42,377 nucleotides of DNA from a bacterium (GCA_026708055.1 JAPOVS010000050.1:1-42377); one strand, 5' to 3'. Positions 1 to 7,581 are shown, counted from the stretch's first letter. Numbers and translations are program-made. The notes: a model not told the origin generated them from the letters alone.

Positions 1-184
1 CCCTGCATGCCCCCAGGATCCCACACCCCGCACCGAAACGCGAGCCTTTCAGGCCGAATAAATCAGCAGTCTCCTAGCGGGGTCCGCAGCACTTAGTCTC
101 GCCACTGCAGGTGTCGCTAGTACGCTAGTTGCAGGGGGTACGGCAGTACAATTCACTAGGGGAATCACAATCACAGGCAAAGTT

Positions 185-487
185 GTGGATTTCGTAAAGA
201 GCTTGGGAAGACTGTTGGATGTGGGCCGATGGATTTATGACAATGATCGATCTCCATACAGTATCTATGCGGTGATTGATTCGTGGAGGACCTTCTGGGG
301 GCAAGTCGCTTTGGAGATCAGCGAGCAGCTCTCTGGTGATCATCGCAAGAATTTTGATAGGTACAATAGTGCTTGCACTAGATCTAACGGGGTGCGATGG
401 TATGATGCTGGGCAGACTATTGGACTCACGCAGGCATTCGTCAGAAGTGGGTACTTGGACTACCTTGATCCGGATCATGTCTCATAG
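185..487 (+). CDS. Hypothetical small protein, start uncertain
   Basis: A 100-residue open frame starting at GTG 185 and ending at TAG 485-487. I do not recognise a family; the protein is rich in Trp, Tyr, Asp and Arg and has no obvious motif. The frame stays open upstream to a TAA at 59-61, and that extension reads as a hydrophobic Ala/Leu/Val/Gly-rich stretch resembling a signal peptide or membrane segment, but it has no ATG, GTG or TTG. Either the true gene uses a non-canonical start near 62 or begins in sequence damaged at the contig edge. Base composition is lower in GC than the neighbours, which fits transferred DNA. The following ~130 bases to the next gene show nothing I can name. Confidence 0.4.
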   Translation: MDFVKSLGRLLDVGRWIYDNDRSPYSIYAVIDSWRTFWGQVALEISEQLSGDHRKNFDRYNSACTRSNGVRWYDAGQTIGLTQAFVRSGYLDYLDPDHVS

Positions 488-618
488 GTGCAGTTAGACG
501 CGATGCCGTGACTAGGGCGTAGCGGAGGAATCCGATGGATTGCTTTGTGAGTGACTCGCATTTGAGTCGGGCTGCTGCTCCCTGAGTCGCGATATGCGCC
601 GCGGATGGTGAGCGAGAG

Positions 619-1833
619 GTGAGCACGGAGTCGATCGCGTGGTTGTGGTCGAATTGGAGAAGGGTTGCGAGCCTCTTGGGAGTGGTCGTGGCGGTCTCGG
701 CGATCTCCGTGACGGTGGGGGCGCAGCAGGTAGGCGGTGAGACGCTTGACGTGCGGATCGTGGCGCGGAAAGTTGCCTCGGCCCGGGTGGAGTTCGCGCT
801 TCAGCAGAGGGAGGTCGGTGGCGGTTGGGGGGAGCGGTTGTTGCCGCGGCAGCGGTTCTTTCCGGCGTCGGTCTCGGTCGGACGGTGGCTGGTGAGCACG
901 CCTCTCGCCCTCGCGGGCGAGTCCTCCACGAGCGTGCCCCCGGGGCTCGGCTCGACGGCCGAGGATGGCACATCCGCGACGATTGTGACGACCACGTCGC
1001 CGAGCACGTCCCAGCCGCAGGCGAGCCTTGGCAAGCGGTTGCGGCCGCTTGTGCTGGACGGGGTGAACGAGTTGCGAGGAGGGTTGGCGCCGCTGGTGCT
1101 CGGTGACACTGGTGGGGCCGCGGCTGTTGGGGCCGCGGCGCAGGTGCTGGCGCAGGCCATGGCCGACGCCTCGGATTGGCAGACCGACTTCGACTTCGCG
1201 CCGCACCTGCGGGCCGAGTGGGACGTGTGGCGCTTCGTGACCGCGAGGTGGACGAGCCGGGATCCCGGCGACCAGGGCACCGTCCGGTCACTTGGCGACT
1301 CCCTGCTCGACGTGCCGGAGCACGGGCGCGCCGCGGTGGCGTGCGATCTGTGCACGCACCTCGGCCTGGGTGTCGCCACCGCACACGGGCGGACGTACGC
1401 CACCGTCGTCGTCGCCGGCCGCGCACCTGCCGAGGCCGTGATCGCCGCCGCGGAGGCGGAGATGGCCGGCCTCGTGAACGAACTGCGCGCAGGCTTGGGG
1501 CTGCCGACGCTCACCTACGACGCCGACATCGCGGCGGTGGCCCGCCGCTGGTCCGAGACGATGGGTGCCGAGGAGCGCCTCTACCACAACCCGAATTACT
1601 GGCGACAGTACCCGGCCGGTTCGCTGGCGGGGGCGGAGAACGCCTCGCAAGTGTCCGCGCCGCTCTCGCTTCGTGCCGCGGTCCGGAGGTCTTTCGACGG
1701 TCTGGTGGGCAGCCCGTTGCACTACGCCAACATGACCAACCCCGACTTCACCCATCTCGGAGTCGGCATCGCCCTCGACGACGGCGTCCTTTGGGTGACA
1801 CAGAACTTCGCCCAGTACGCGGACGCGTCGTAG
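619..1833 (+). CDS. Secreted/anchored CAP (SCP/PR1-like) domain protein with N-terminal surface module
   Basis: 404 residues from GTG 619. Residues ~15-37 form one hydrophobic segment followed by Ala-Gln-Gln, consistent with a signal peptide or anchor. Residues ~43-96 form a module with the signature VEFALQQR, then LPRQRFFPA, then GRWL-x-STPL; the same module occurs twice at the start of the CapA-VanY protein at 5491-7464. A Thr/Ser-rich linker (~100-135) follows. The C-terminal ~260 residues contain two CAP-like halves: a degenerate one (~140-275, starting VNELR) and a better one (~285-400, with VNELR, YHNPNYW, GAENAS, THLGVGIA and WVTQNF). CAP proteins are extracellular; bacterial members are poorly characterised. 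The His/Glu pattern of the CAP cavity looks retained in the second half. Module and CAP assignment are from motif reading; function is unknown. Confidence 0.75.
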   Translation: MSTESIAWLWSNWRRVASLLGVVVAVSAISVTVGAQQVGGETLDVRIVARKVASARVEFALQQREVGGGWGERLLPRQRFFPASVSVGRWLVSTPLALAGESSTSVPPGLGSTAEDGTSATIVTTTSPSTSQPQASLGKRLRPLVLDGVNELRGGLAPLVLGDTGGAAAVGAAAQVLAQAMADASDWQTDFDFAPHLRAEWDVWRFVTARWTSRDPGDQGTVRSLGDSLLDVPEHGRAAVACDLCTHLGLGVATAHGRTYATVVVAGRAPAEAVIAAAEAEMAGLVNELRAGLGLPTLTYDADIAAVARRWSETMGAEERLYHNPNYWRQYPAGSLAGAENASQVSAPLSLRAAVRRSFDGLVGSPLHYANMTNPDFTHLGVGIALDDGVLWVTQNFAQYADAS

Positions 1834-1979
1834 CGGAGTCTCGTGCCGGGCGCGATCAACCGTGCCCCGCGGTGGCAATCTCCCGGCGGGCGGCGATCAT
1901 GTCTAGAGGATGCGCAGATAGGCTCTGAACAGGGGAGTTGCTGTCCTGGCACAGTGGTGCGAATCGCGCCGCCGGAGCC

Positions 1980-2005
1980 TGGATTCCGGCCTTCGCCGGA
2001 ATGAC
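1980..2005. repeat. Dispersed palindromic repeat, copy 1
   Basis: A 26-base element whose core is ATTCCGGCCTTCGCCGGAAT, a hairpin with CCGG arms around a short loop. An exact copy is at 9812-9837 and near-identical inverted copies are at 26894-26914 and 29149-29174, with a diverged one at 34445-34494. All lie between genes. Small dispersed palindromes of this type are common in bacterial chromosomes. Confidence 0.8.
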
Positions 2006-2040
2006 ACTCGCGGATTGGAATTCTCGGTCGGTAATGGCCG

Positions 2041-2069
2041 CCTATCTGTTAAGTGTATTAGCGGATAGG
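2041..2069. promoter_or_regulatory. Imperfect palindrome with a downstream extra half-site
   Basis: Arms CCTATCTGTTAA (2041-2052) and TTAGCGGATAGG (2058-2069) are inverted with 2 of 12 mismatches around GTGTA. A third exact half-site, CCTATCCGCTAA, lies at 2168-2179. The arrangement could be an operator or a recombination site; no protein partner is evident. It is part of the tandem duplication described at 1912-2180. Confidence 0.4.
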
Positions 2070-2234
2070 TAGTGACCAGGGGATTTGCTGTTCTACCGGT
2101 ACATCTTTCGGCGCTGGTAGGAGGGTTGGAGGACACTCGGATCGGGATTGTCGGTCGGCGGCAATCACCTATCCGCTAACGCTCTGACGCTCTTTGGATC
2201 ATCGATCGGGTGCGTTGGCCCCGTCGCCCGGTGC

Positions 2235-2924
2235 TCAGGTGGCCGGCGAAGGATCGTCGTCGGCCAGCAGCTGGCTGAAGGCGGCGACGATGTCGGCGTG
2301 GCGGTTGCGGAAGAACGACGTGACCGTGTCCCGGATTGCGGGACCGAAGGCGGCGGTCATGGCCGGATCGTCGTGCAGGTAGCGGAAATCCGTCAAGTGG
2401 CGCAGGAACCCGCGCACGGCCTCGAGGTCGAAGTCGATCGCGTGCCTGCGCAGATACAGGAGGATCCCCTGCTCGATGGTGATTCCGCCGTGCGTCTCGA
2501 TGCGCATCACGTCGACGAAGTCGCGGAGTTGCTTGCGGTCGATGATGGCCCGGTACTTGGCGGCGGTGACGTCCTGCAGCGAACCGACGAGCAGTGAGCC
2601 CACGCTCATCGCCGGCCCGAGCCGGAACTCGTCGGCGTCGCTGACGATGTCGACCTTCACATCCTCGAACGTTCCGCGGATCATCCGATCCGACGCGGCG
2701 TCACAGTGAAACGCCCCGAGATCCGATAGAGCCGTCGTGATGCTGCGGGCCTCGAGCCGCACGGGCACGAAGAAGTCGAGATCCTCGCTCAGGCGGTGGC
2801 GGAGCCAGACGGCGAGTCCCGTCCCTCCCATGAGGATGCTGCCTGCGGGCAGGACTCCGGCGATCTTCGGCCAAGCGTCGATCGTGCCCGCCGGAAGTAC
2901 GTCGGCGTAATCAGCCAGTGCCAC
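2235..2924 (-). CDS. AbiEii/AbiGii-type nucleotidyltransferase toxin
   Basis: 229 residues. Near the N-terminus it has the polymerase-beta-type signature GGTGLAVWLRHR followed by SEDLDFF, then a DVKVDIVSD strand supplying a further acidic residue, then QDVTAAKYRAIIDRKQLRDFVD, the DUF1814 pattern of AbiEii/AbiGii toxins. In characterised AbiE systems this protein is a GTP-dependent nucleotidyltransferase causing bacteriostasis, neutralised by an AbiEi antitoxin that represses the operon (type IV toxin-antitoxin, phage abortive infection). The start overlaps the end of the upstream partner (2911-3513) by 14 bases, so the two are translationally coupled. All catalytic-region motifs appear present. 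Substrate and true phage role are inferred from the family only. Confidence 0.8.
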   Translation of the reverse strand: MALADYADVLPAGTIDAWPKIAGVLPAGSILMGGTGLAVWLRHRLSEDLDFFVPVRLEARSITTALSDLGAFHCDAASDRMIRGTFEDVKVDIVSDADEFRLGPAMSVGSLLVGSLQDVTAAKYRAIIDRKQLRDFVDVMRIETHGGITIEQGILLYLRRHAIDFDLEAVRGFLRHLTDFRYLHDDPAMTAAFGPAIRDTVTSFFRNRHADIVAAFSQLLADDDPSPAT

Positions 2925-3513
2925 CGTTCCGGCTCGCCAGCGTGTCGCGGATGAGCAGGCGCCTGTCCTCGGGGACGTGCGGCGTCTCCGCGACGCGTCG
3001 CAGCGCCGCGCTCGGCAGGGTCCGCAACGCCCATCCCCAGGACGTCACGTCGCCGCTCGTGAGGATCTGCTCGGCGACGAGGGCGGCGTCGCGCGGCAGC
3101 CGGTAGAGGGAGGTGTCACCCCACCAGAAGAGGTGGCGGAACCTCGCCGGGAGCCGTTCGGGCATCGGCCCCGCCGGGACCGCGGGCAACTGCGTCCTGC
3201 GCAGTACGTCCGGCACGCGGGACCAGGCCGCGACGGCGAGCTTCCAGACGAACTCCCGCCGGACCGGCCTCGACGGCACGGTCTCCTCCTCGCACGTCAC
3301 GAGGCCCTCATCGAGCAGGTGCTCGAGTGCCATGGCGGCCTCCGCGGGCGTCACGCCGGCGGCCAACGCGACGGACTCCACCGGATACAGCCCCAGCGGT
3401 CGCCGCGACAGAGCGGCCAGGACACGTTGCTGCGCATCCGACAGCACGGGGGCATCCTCGTGGGGAGTAGCGAGCGGGGCGATCGCTCCGGTGGCCGTGA
3501 GTCCCGTGACCAT
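2911..3513 (-). CDS. AbiEi-like winged-helix partner of the nucleotidyltransferase
   Basis: About 200 residues from ATG 3513; a TTG two codons upstream (3519) is an alternative. Residues ~25-80 look like a winged-helix DNA-binding unit (SDAQQRVLAALSRRPLG, then a helix rich in Ala and Glu, then a basic strand). The C-terminal half contains FRHLFWWGDTSLYRLPRDA and VPEDRRLLIRD. I recognise this as the type of protein placed directly before AbiEii toxins in actinobacteria. The inferred role is antitoxin and autorepressor. It is the first gene of the pair and faces the ATPase remnant at 3555-3890. The family match is from gene order and motif feel, not a search. Confidence 0.65.
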   Translation of the reverse strand: MVTGLTATGAIAPLATPHEDAPVLSDAQQRVLAALSRRPLGLYPVESVALAAGVTPAEAAMALEHLLDEGLVTCEEETVPSRPVRREFVWKLAVAAWSRVPDVLRRTQLPAVPAGPMPERLPARFRHLFWWGDTSLYRLPRDAALVAEQILTSGDVTSWGWALRTLPSAALRRVAETPHVPEDRRLLIRDTLASRNGGTG

Positions 3514-3554
3514 CGACAAGACGCTAACACCCGCCGCCCGGCCCGCCGGCGGCC

Positions 3555-3890
3555 GGGCCGCTGCTGGAGACCTTCACGGTGAACGAGATCGCCCGCCAAC
3601 TCTCCGCCTCGGCGCGGGACTGCGCGCTCTGGCACTACCGGGACAATCAGGGCCGCGAGGTCGACCTCGTTCTGGAGGACTCCGGCGGCGCCGTGGTCGC
3701 CGTCGAGGTGAAGGCGACCCAGTCCCCCGATCCCCGCCAACTCCGACCGCTCGCCTGGCTGCGCGACCGCCTCGACGACGTCGCGCCTGGCGCCTTCCGG
3801 GCCGGCCTGCTGCTCCACACCGGCGGCCAGTCCGGCAAACTGGACGACCGCCTCCACCTGCACCCCATCGACTCCCTCTGGACGGTCTGA
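3555..3890 (+). pseudogene. C-terminal remnant of a DUF4143 (AAA) ATPase
   Basis: The frame opens with GPLLETF-TVNEI, the motif normally found just before the C-terminal nuclease-like domain of DUF4143 ATPases, and continues with WHYRDNQGREVDLVLED and VVAVEVKATQ (a PD-(D/E)XK-like Asp plus Glu-x-Lys). It ends normally at 3888-3890 with about 110 residues left of ~400; the P-loop, Walker B and middle domain are gone. A GTG at 3579 might give a 103-residue product, but nothing suggests it is functional. The same family has two intact copies at 18633-19916 and 21717-22973. Its left edge lies just upstream of the divergent AbiEi-like gene, so a deletion or insertion probably joined them. Confidence 0.8.
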
Positions 3891-3968
3891 ACTCCGGGGG
3901 CGTCGCGGGCGCAGCCGTATACTCCGGCTGGCTGCCGCGACAGCCCTCCCGCGGCACGAATCAGGTAC

Positions 3969-5180
3969 ATGGAGGCGGTCCCCGGCATGTACGACGACGA
4001 GCTTGCCTTCCCGTTCGCGGGACAGTTCACCCGCAATTCGTTCACGCGAATCACCAAGGGACTGTACGGACGACCACCTCCTTCAACGTTGTCGATCGAT
4101 CTCGGCGACGTTTCGCACGCGTACGCAACAGCAGTCGTCCCGCTGATCTCCTTGGTTCGGCATCTGGAAGCCAATGGGACCGAGGTCGACATCCGTTATC
4201 CGTTCAATGATTCCTACTGGGAACTCGCCGGATGGAAGCAGCTTCTCGAGGGGCGATCAGCGCCGCCTATTGACTCTCGCAGGTCCTACGTACCGGTTCA
4301 GGCGTATTCGGATGTCGCCGAACTCAGCGATTCCGTGAACGCGGCGATCGAAGTGCTGTCGCGACACATGGACTGTTCGCCAGGCGTCTTGGACTCGGTG
4401 GCGTGGACGCTCAACGAGCTTGCCGACAACGTTCTGATCCATGCCGGTGAACCAGGGGCGAGTGTTGAAGGCTTCATGCAGGTTGTGTGCCACCCTGAGC
4501 GGGAGAACGTCGCTCTTGTGGTCTCCGACTACGGGCGAGGGGTACGAGCATCGTTGTCGCAGTCGCATTCCGTCCGGGACGACGAACACGCCTTGGCGAT
4601 GGCCATCCAGGCGGGAGTCACACGCGATCTGAATGCGGGGCAGGGCAACGGGCTCGCGGGGTCGGTCCGAATCGTCTCGGCCGCTGGCGGTGAACTGACC
4701 ATCATGTCGGGTAACGCCGAGCTTCGTATCGTGAACGGGGACACGTCGACCCATGTGTCCGGTCAAGTGCCGGGCACAAGTGTCAGCCTGGTCCTACCCA
4801 CGAGTGTCGGAATTGACATCTCGCAGGCGCTGTGGGGAACGCCTCCTACCTCCGAGTTCGAGATGTCCCACCTGGATGAGAGCGATGAGATTGTCTTCCG
4901 CGTTGCCGAGGAGGCAACCGGCTTCGGCAATCGGCAGACGGGCTGGCAGCTCCGCACGAAGTTGCAGAATCTCATGCGGCAATTCCAGGAGTCCAGGGTG
5001 CGCGTCGATTTTGCCGGTGTCGCCCTTGTGTCGGCTTCCTTTGCCGATGAGTTCATCGCCAAGCTCGTCGTCGATATGGGCCACTTCTCGTTCTTCGCTC
5101 GCGTGCGTATCGCCAACACGAATCGGTTGATCAGCCAGACGCTGGACAATGTGATCAAGCAGCGAAGTCAGCCCGGCTGA
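3969..5180 (+). CDS. STAS-like / HATPase / DUF4325 three-part regulator
   Basis: 403 residues from ATG 3969; ATG 3987 with GGAGG at 3971-3975 upstream is a good alternative. Residues ~35-80 resemble a STAS/MlaB-like segment (LSIDLGDVSHAYATAVVP, then HLEANGTEVDI). Residues ~125-275 are a GHKL ATPase: N-box LNELADN (N154), G1 box DYGRG (D187), G2 GQGNGLAG (225-231). Residues ~305-400 match DUF4325, a STAS-like domain often linked to such ATPases: TGWQLRTKLQ, then VRVDFAGV, then SASFADEF. Kinase-type ATPases with STAS partners act in anti-sigma/anti-anti-sigma switching; having all in one chain suggests a self-contained switch, but no sigma factor or partner lies nearby. Codon use has more AT at third positions than neighbours. 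The function of the fusion is inferred. Confidence 0.7.
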   Translation: MEAVPGMYDDELAFPFAGQFTRNSFTRITKGLYGRPPPSTLSIDLGDVSHAYATAVVPLISLVRHLEANGTEVDIRYPFNDSYWELAGWKQLLEGRSAPPIDSRRSYVPVQAYSDVAELSDSVNAAIEVLSRHMDCSPGVLDSVAWTLNELADNVLIHAGEPGASVEGFMQVVCHPERENVALVVSDYGRGVRASLSQSHSVRDDEHALAMAIQAGVTRDLNAGQGNGLAGSVRIVSAAGGELTIMSGNAELRIVNGDTSTHVSGQVPGTSVSLVLPTSVGIDISQALWGTPPTSEFEMSHLDESDEIVFRVAEEATGFGNRQTGWQLRTKLQNLMRQFQESRVRVDFAGVALVSASFADEFIAKLVVDMGHFSFFARVRIANTNRLISQTLDNVIKQRSQPG

Positions 5181-5213
5181 CGAGCAGCCGGTGTCCGACC
5201 GGGGCACGTGCCG

Positions 5214-5336
5214 TCAGCCGGTGTCCAGCAGGACCGCAAGGACTCGGGGTGGGGCCATCGGCAGCTCGGGGAGGCGGGCGCCGATGGCGTCGCGGACCGC
5301 GCTGGCGACCACCGGCGCTATGGCGGTGATCAGTGT
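5214..5336 (-). pseudogene. C-terminal tail fragment of a xanthine dehydrogenase-type molybdenum subunit
   Basis: Reads AIAPVVASAVRDAIGARL, then PELPMAPPRVLAVLL and a stop at 5214. It matches the tail of the larger remnant at 8158-8878 (AIAPAVANAVRDAVGARL, RELPMTPPRVLAALL). Similarity stops around 5336. Only ~40 residues of a ~750-residue protein remain. The stretch 5337-5490 between this fragment and the CapA gene has short open frames on both strands, none recognisable. Confidence 0.75.
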
Positions 5337-5490
5337 CTTCGACGCCGAGCAGATCGCCTTCAAGGTGAATGACCCCAACGGCGTCCTGCAAGCGCCGTTC
5401 GCCGTGTTCGATACTTGGATTCGGTTCGGGGAGGACGCACTCTTCGACTGAACGAAGAAGGCGTCGTCTGGTCCTCGCAGCCCCGATCGG

Positions 5491-7464
5491 TCAGGAGTCG
5501 GATGGAGGAGGCGACGCCGCGAGGTTGTCGACGCCGACGTAGAAGAACTCCCAGGGTTCGGGATCGGGTCCCTGGTTCTCGATTCCGGCGGGGTAGCTCG
5601 GTATGAAGCCGTGCCTCTTGGCCTCGAGGAAGTTGTCGGCGGCCAACCAGGCGTACGCGTCGGAGTGCTTGAAGTCGTTGATCCCGTACCCGGGTGTTTC
5701 CAGATCCACCGCGTACCCGGTCTGGTGACGCGAGTAACCGGGTGGCGCAACCACTCGGAGTGCTCGCCGGATCCTCTCGCTCGTGAAGGGCTCCTTCAGG
5801 TGGCGGAACAGCAGGAACCTCTGGACGTCGAATCCACGGTAGGCCGACCTCAGGATGAGTTGATGGCCTGCGTGCCGGGCCGCCGCGCTGAGAGACCCGT
5901 AGGCGCGTGCCGCCTCGGGTTGCAGCAGCTTCTGCTCGACGCTCACCAACTCGTCCAGGGAGGCGACCGCAGGCTGCAGCCGGTATCCCCGACCCTCGGC
6001 GACCTCGCCGATGCGCTCGTCGGTCTGCACGTCGCCGGTGATGGTGGGTGCGCCGGCAATGTCCACCAGGTTGGGCAGCCTCACCGAATCGAGCAGTTCC
6101 TTGAACTGTTGAGCCGAGAATCGCCGCATCCCCGCGTCCTGTTGCGCGGCGGATGTCGATGTGTCCCCCCGAACTGATGTGCCCCGTGGAGGCCTGAGGT
6201 CGTAGGGCGACGTTCCCTCGTACCGCTCGCAGTCGCCCTCGATGAGGTCATTGAGCCGGTCGAGTCGCCAGCCCGCGCCGGCCGGTCGCGGTGCGCCGTT
6301 CTCGTCGAGCAGGTGCGGATGGAACTCCCATCCGACGATCCGGTCGCCGGCGAAGTCGATCTGCAGGACGCCCGTCTCGCCCGTTATGCCCATTCTCGGG
6401 TGCCACACGAAGTTGCCCAGCGAGTAGGCCGCCAACTTTCCGTCGTCGAACTCGATGGCCTGCAGGACGTGCGGATGGTGGCCGATGACGGCGTCGGCGC
6501 CCGCGTCGAACAGTTCCTGTGCGAACGCCCTCTGCTCGGCGCTCGGGCAGGTGGCCACTTCGATGCCCCAATGGACGTTGGCGATTACGACGTCCGCCTC
6601 GCCGGCGGCGGTTCGTACGCTCTCCAGGACGCGTTCGGGTTCGGTGTCGGTGGCGATGCCGGGCGAGTCCGCGCCGGCGGGGAAACTCCGGGGCACGATC
6701 CTCGACACGCCGACGAATGCCACCGTCACGGCCCCGTGGACCTCCAGGAGTCGGTGCCGGAACGCCTCGGTGTCGTTGGCGCCCGCCCCCAAGGCGACCA
6801 CGCCGGCGGCCTCCAACGAGGCGATCGTGTCGGTCAGCGCCACCGGGCCGTAGTCCTTGGCGTGGTTGTTCGCCAGGTTGGCGACGTCGATCCCGGCGTC
6901 GCCGATCCGCTTGGCCGCCGACGACGGGGCGCGGAACGTGAACTTCTTGCCGACCGGCGCGCCGCGGTCGCTGATGGCCATCTCCACGTTCACGACGGCG
7001 AGGTCGCCGGAGGCCAGGGGCGGTTCGATGCCCTCGAACGGGTCGATCCCGGCCGGCTCGGTGCGGTCCATCTGCACGTCCCCGCCCGCAAGCAACGTCC
7101 ACTCCGGCGGTGCCGGGACGGCGCTCGGTCCGGCGGGCGTCAGGGGCGAGCTGGTGAGCCAGCGTCCCGGCACAGCGTCGGCGGGGATGAGCCGTCTCGT
7201 GGGCAGTTGGCGGGTTCCCCAGGTCCCCTCGCGCCGCTGCTGGAGCGCGAGTTCGATGCTCCCGCCCTCGAGCTTGCGCACGGCGATGCGTACCTGCAGG
7301 CCGGCGATCGGCAGGGGCGAGCTGGTGAGCCAGCGTCCGGGCGTGGCGTCGGCGGGGATGAAGCGTCTAGCCGGCAGGTGGCGGATTCCCCAGGTCCCCT
7401 CGCGCCGCTGCTGGAGCGCGAACTCCACGCTCCCGGCGTCGAGCACGCGCGCCGCGATGCGCAC
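5491..7464 (-). CDS. CapA-type phosphoesterase-like protein fused to an M15 VanY-like peptidase domain, with two surface modules
   Basis: 657 residues counted from GTG 7464; the frame continues upstream through a signal-peptide-like segment without a usable start (see 7569-7581). Residues 1-51 and 57-108 are two copies of the LQQR/LP-x-RR-x-IPA/GRWL-x-SSPL module also present in the CAP protein at 619-1833. Residues ~120-385 are a CapA (poly-gamma-glutamate synthesis type, metallophosphatase fold) domain: GGDVQMDR (D129), NVEMAISDRG (E161), NLANNHAKDYG, HWGIE (H298), GHHPHVLQ, YSLGNFVW. Residues ~445-650 resemble D-Ala-D-Ala carboxypeptidases: SAYRGFDVQ, then SRHQTGYAVDL (H580, D587), then EPWEFFYVG. 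In the last motif the usual third zinc ligand His is Glu (E639). Probable role is cell-envelope polymer or peptidoglycan processing outside the membrane. Exact substrate unknown. Confidence 0.8.
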   Translation of the reverse strand: MRIAARVLDAGSVEFALQQRREGTWGIRHLPARRFIPADATPGRWLTSSPLPIAGLQVRIAVRKLEGGSIELALQQRREGTWGTRQLPTRRLIPADAVPGRWLTSSPLTPAGPSAVPAPPEWTLLAGGDVQMDRTEPAGIDPFEGIEPPLASGDLAVVNVEMAISDRGAPVGKKFTFRAPSSAAKRIGDAGIDVANLANNHAKDYGPVALTDTIASLEAAGVVALGAGANDTEAFRHRLLEVHGAVTVAFVGVSRIVPRSFPAGADSPGIATDTEPERVLESVRTAAGEADVVIANVHWGIEVATCPSAEQRAFAQELFDAGADAVIGHHPHVLQAIEFDDGKLAAYSLGNFVWHPRMGITGETGVLQIDFAGDRIVGWEFHPHLLDENGAPRPAGAGWRLDRLNDLIEGDCERYEGTSPYDLRPPRGTSVRGDTSTSAAQQDAGMRRFSAQQFKELLDSVRLPNLVDIAGAPTITGDVQTDERIGEVAEGRGYRLQPAVASLDELVSVEQKLLQPEAARAYGSLSAAARHAGHQLILRSAYRGFDVQRFLLFRHLKEPFTSERIRRALRVVAPPGYSRHQTGYAVDLETPGYGINDFKHSDAYAWLAADNFLEAKRHGFIPSYPAGIENQGPDPEPWEFFYVGVDNLAASPPPSDS

Positions 7465-7568
7465 CTGCAGGCTCTCGTCGTCGTCCGCCGCGGCCGCGGT
7501 GCTGAGGACGCACGACGCGACGACGGCAGCGACCAGTGCGCACCGGAGGCGGCTTGGAGCGATCCGCC

Positions 7569-7581
7569 GGGGGGGGGGGGG
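7569..7581. repeat. 13-base G homopolymer inside the CapA-VanY leader region
   Basis: On the minus strand this is 13 C. In the frame of the CapA-VanY protein, the DNA between the tract and GTG 7464 encodes a credible signal peptide (basic RRIAPSRLR, then ALVAAVVASCVL, then STAAAADD), but above the tract the frame hits TAG at 7636-7638 with no ATG, GTG or TTG between. A GTG at 7636 lies one base out of phase, and deleting one C (or adding two) would join it to the leader. The tract is therefore either a sequencing/assembly length error or a slipped-strand switch. Confidence 0.75.

Larger units (their letters stand above)
1912..2180. repeat. Imperfect tandem duplication, ~110-150 bp unit, in intergenic DNA
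   Basis: Two diverged units. The first begins near 1912 (GATAGGCTCTGAACAGGGG-like) and runs to ~2052; the second begins near 2058 (GATAGGTAGTGACCAGGGG) and runs to ~2180. Shared landmarks in order are the CAGGGG(A)-TTGCTGT block (~1929 and ~2077), an ACTCG...GATTG...TCGGTCGG block (~2006 and ~2134) and the CCTATC-x-G-x-TAA box (2041 and 2168). The first unit additionally carries the dispersed palindrome at 1980-2005, absent from the second. No coding potential is evident between the CAP gene (ends 1833) and 2235. Confidence 0.55.

Noticed and set aside
5191-5451. 86-residue plus-strand gene downstream of the DUF4325 protein
   Set aside because: Its first half is antisense to the dehydrogenase tail fragment; the second half (VFDAEQIAFKVNDPNGVLQ) looks protein-like but I cannot tie it to a family or to a start site.
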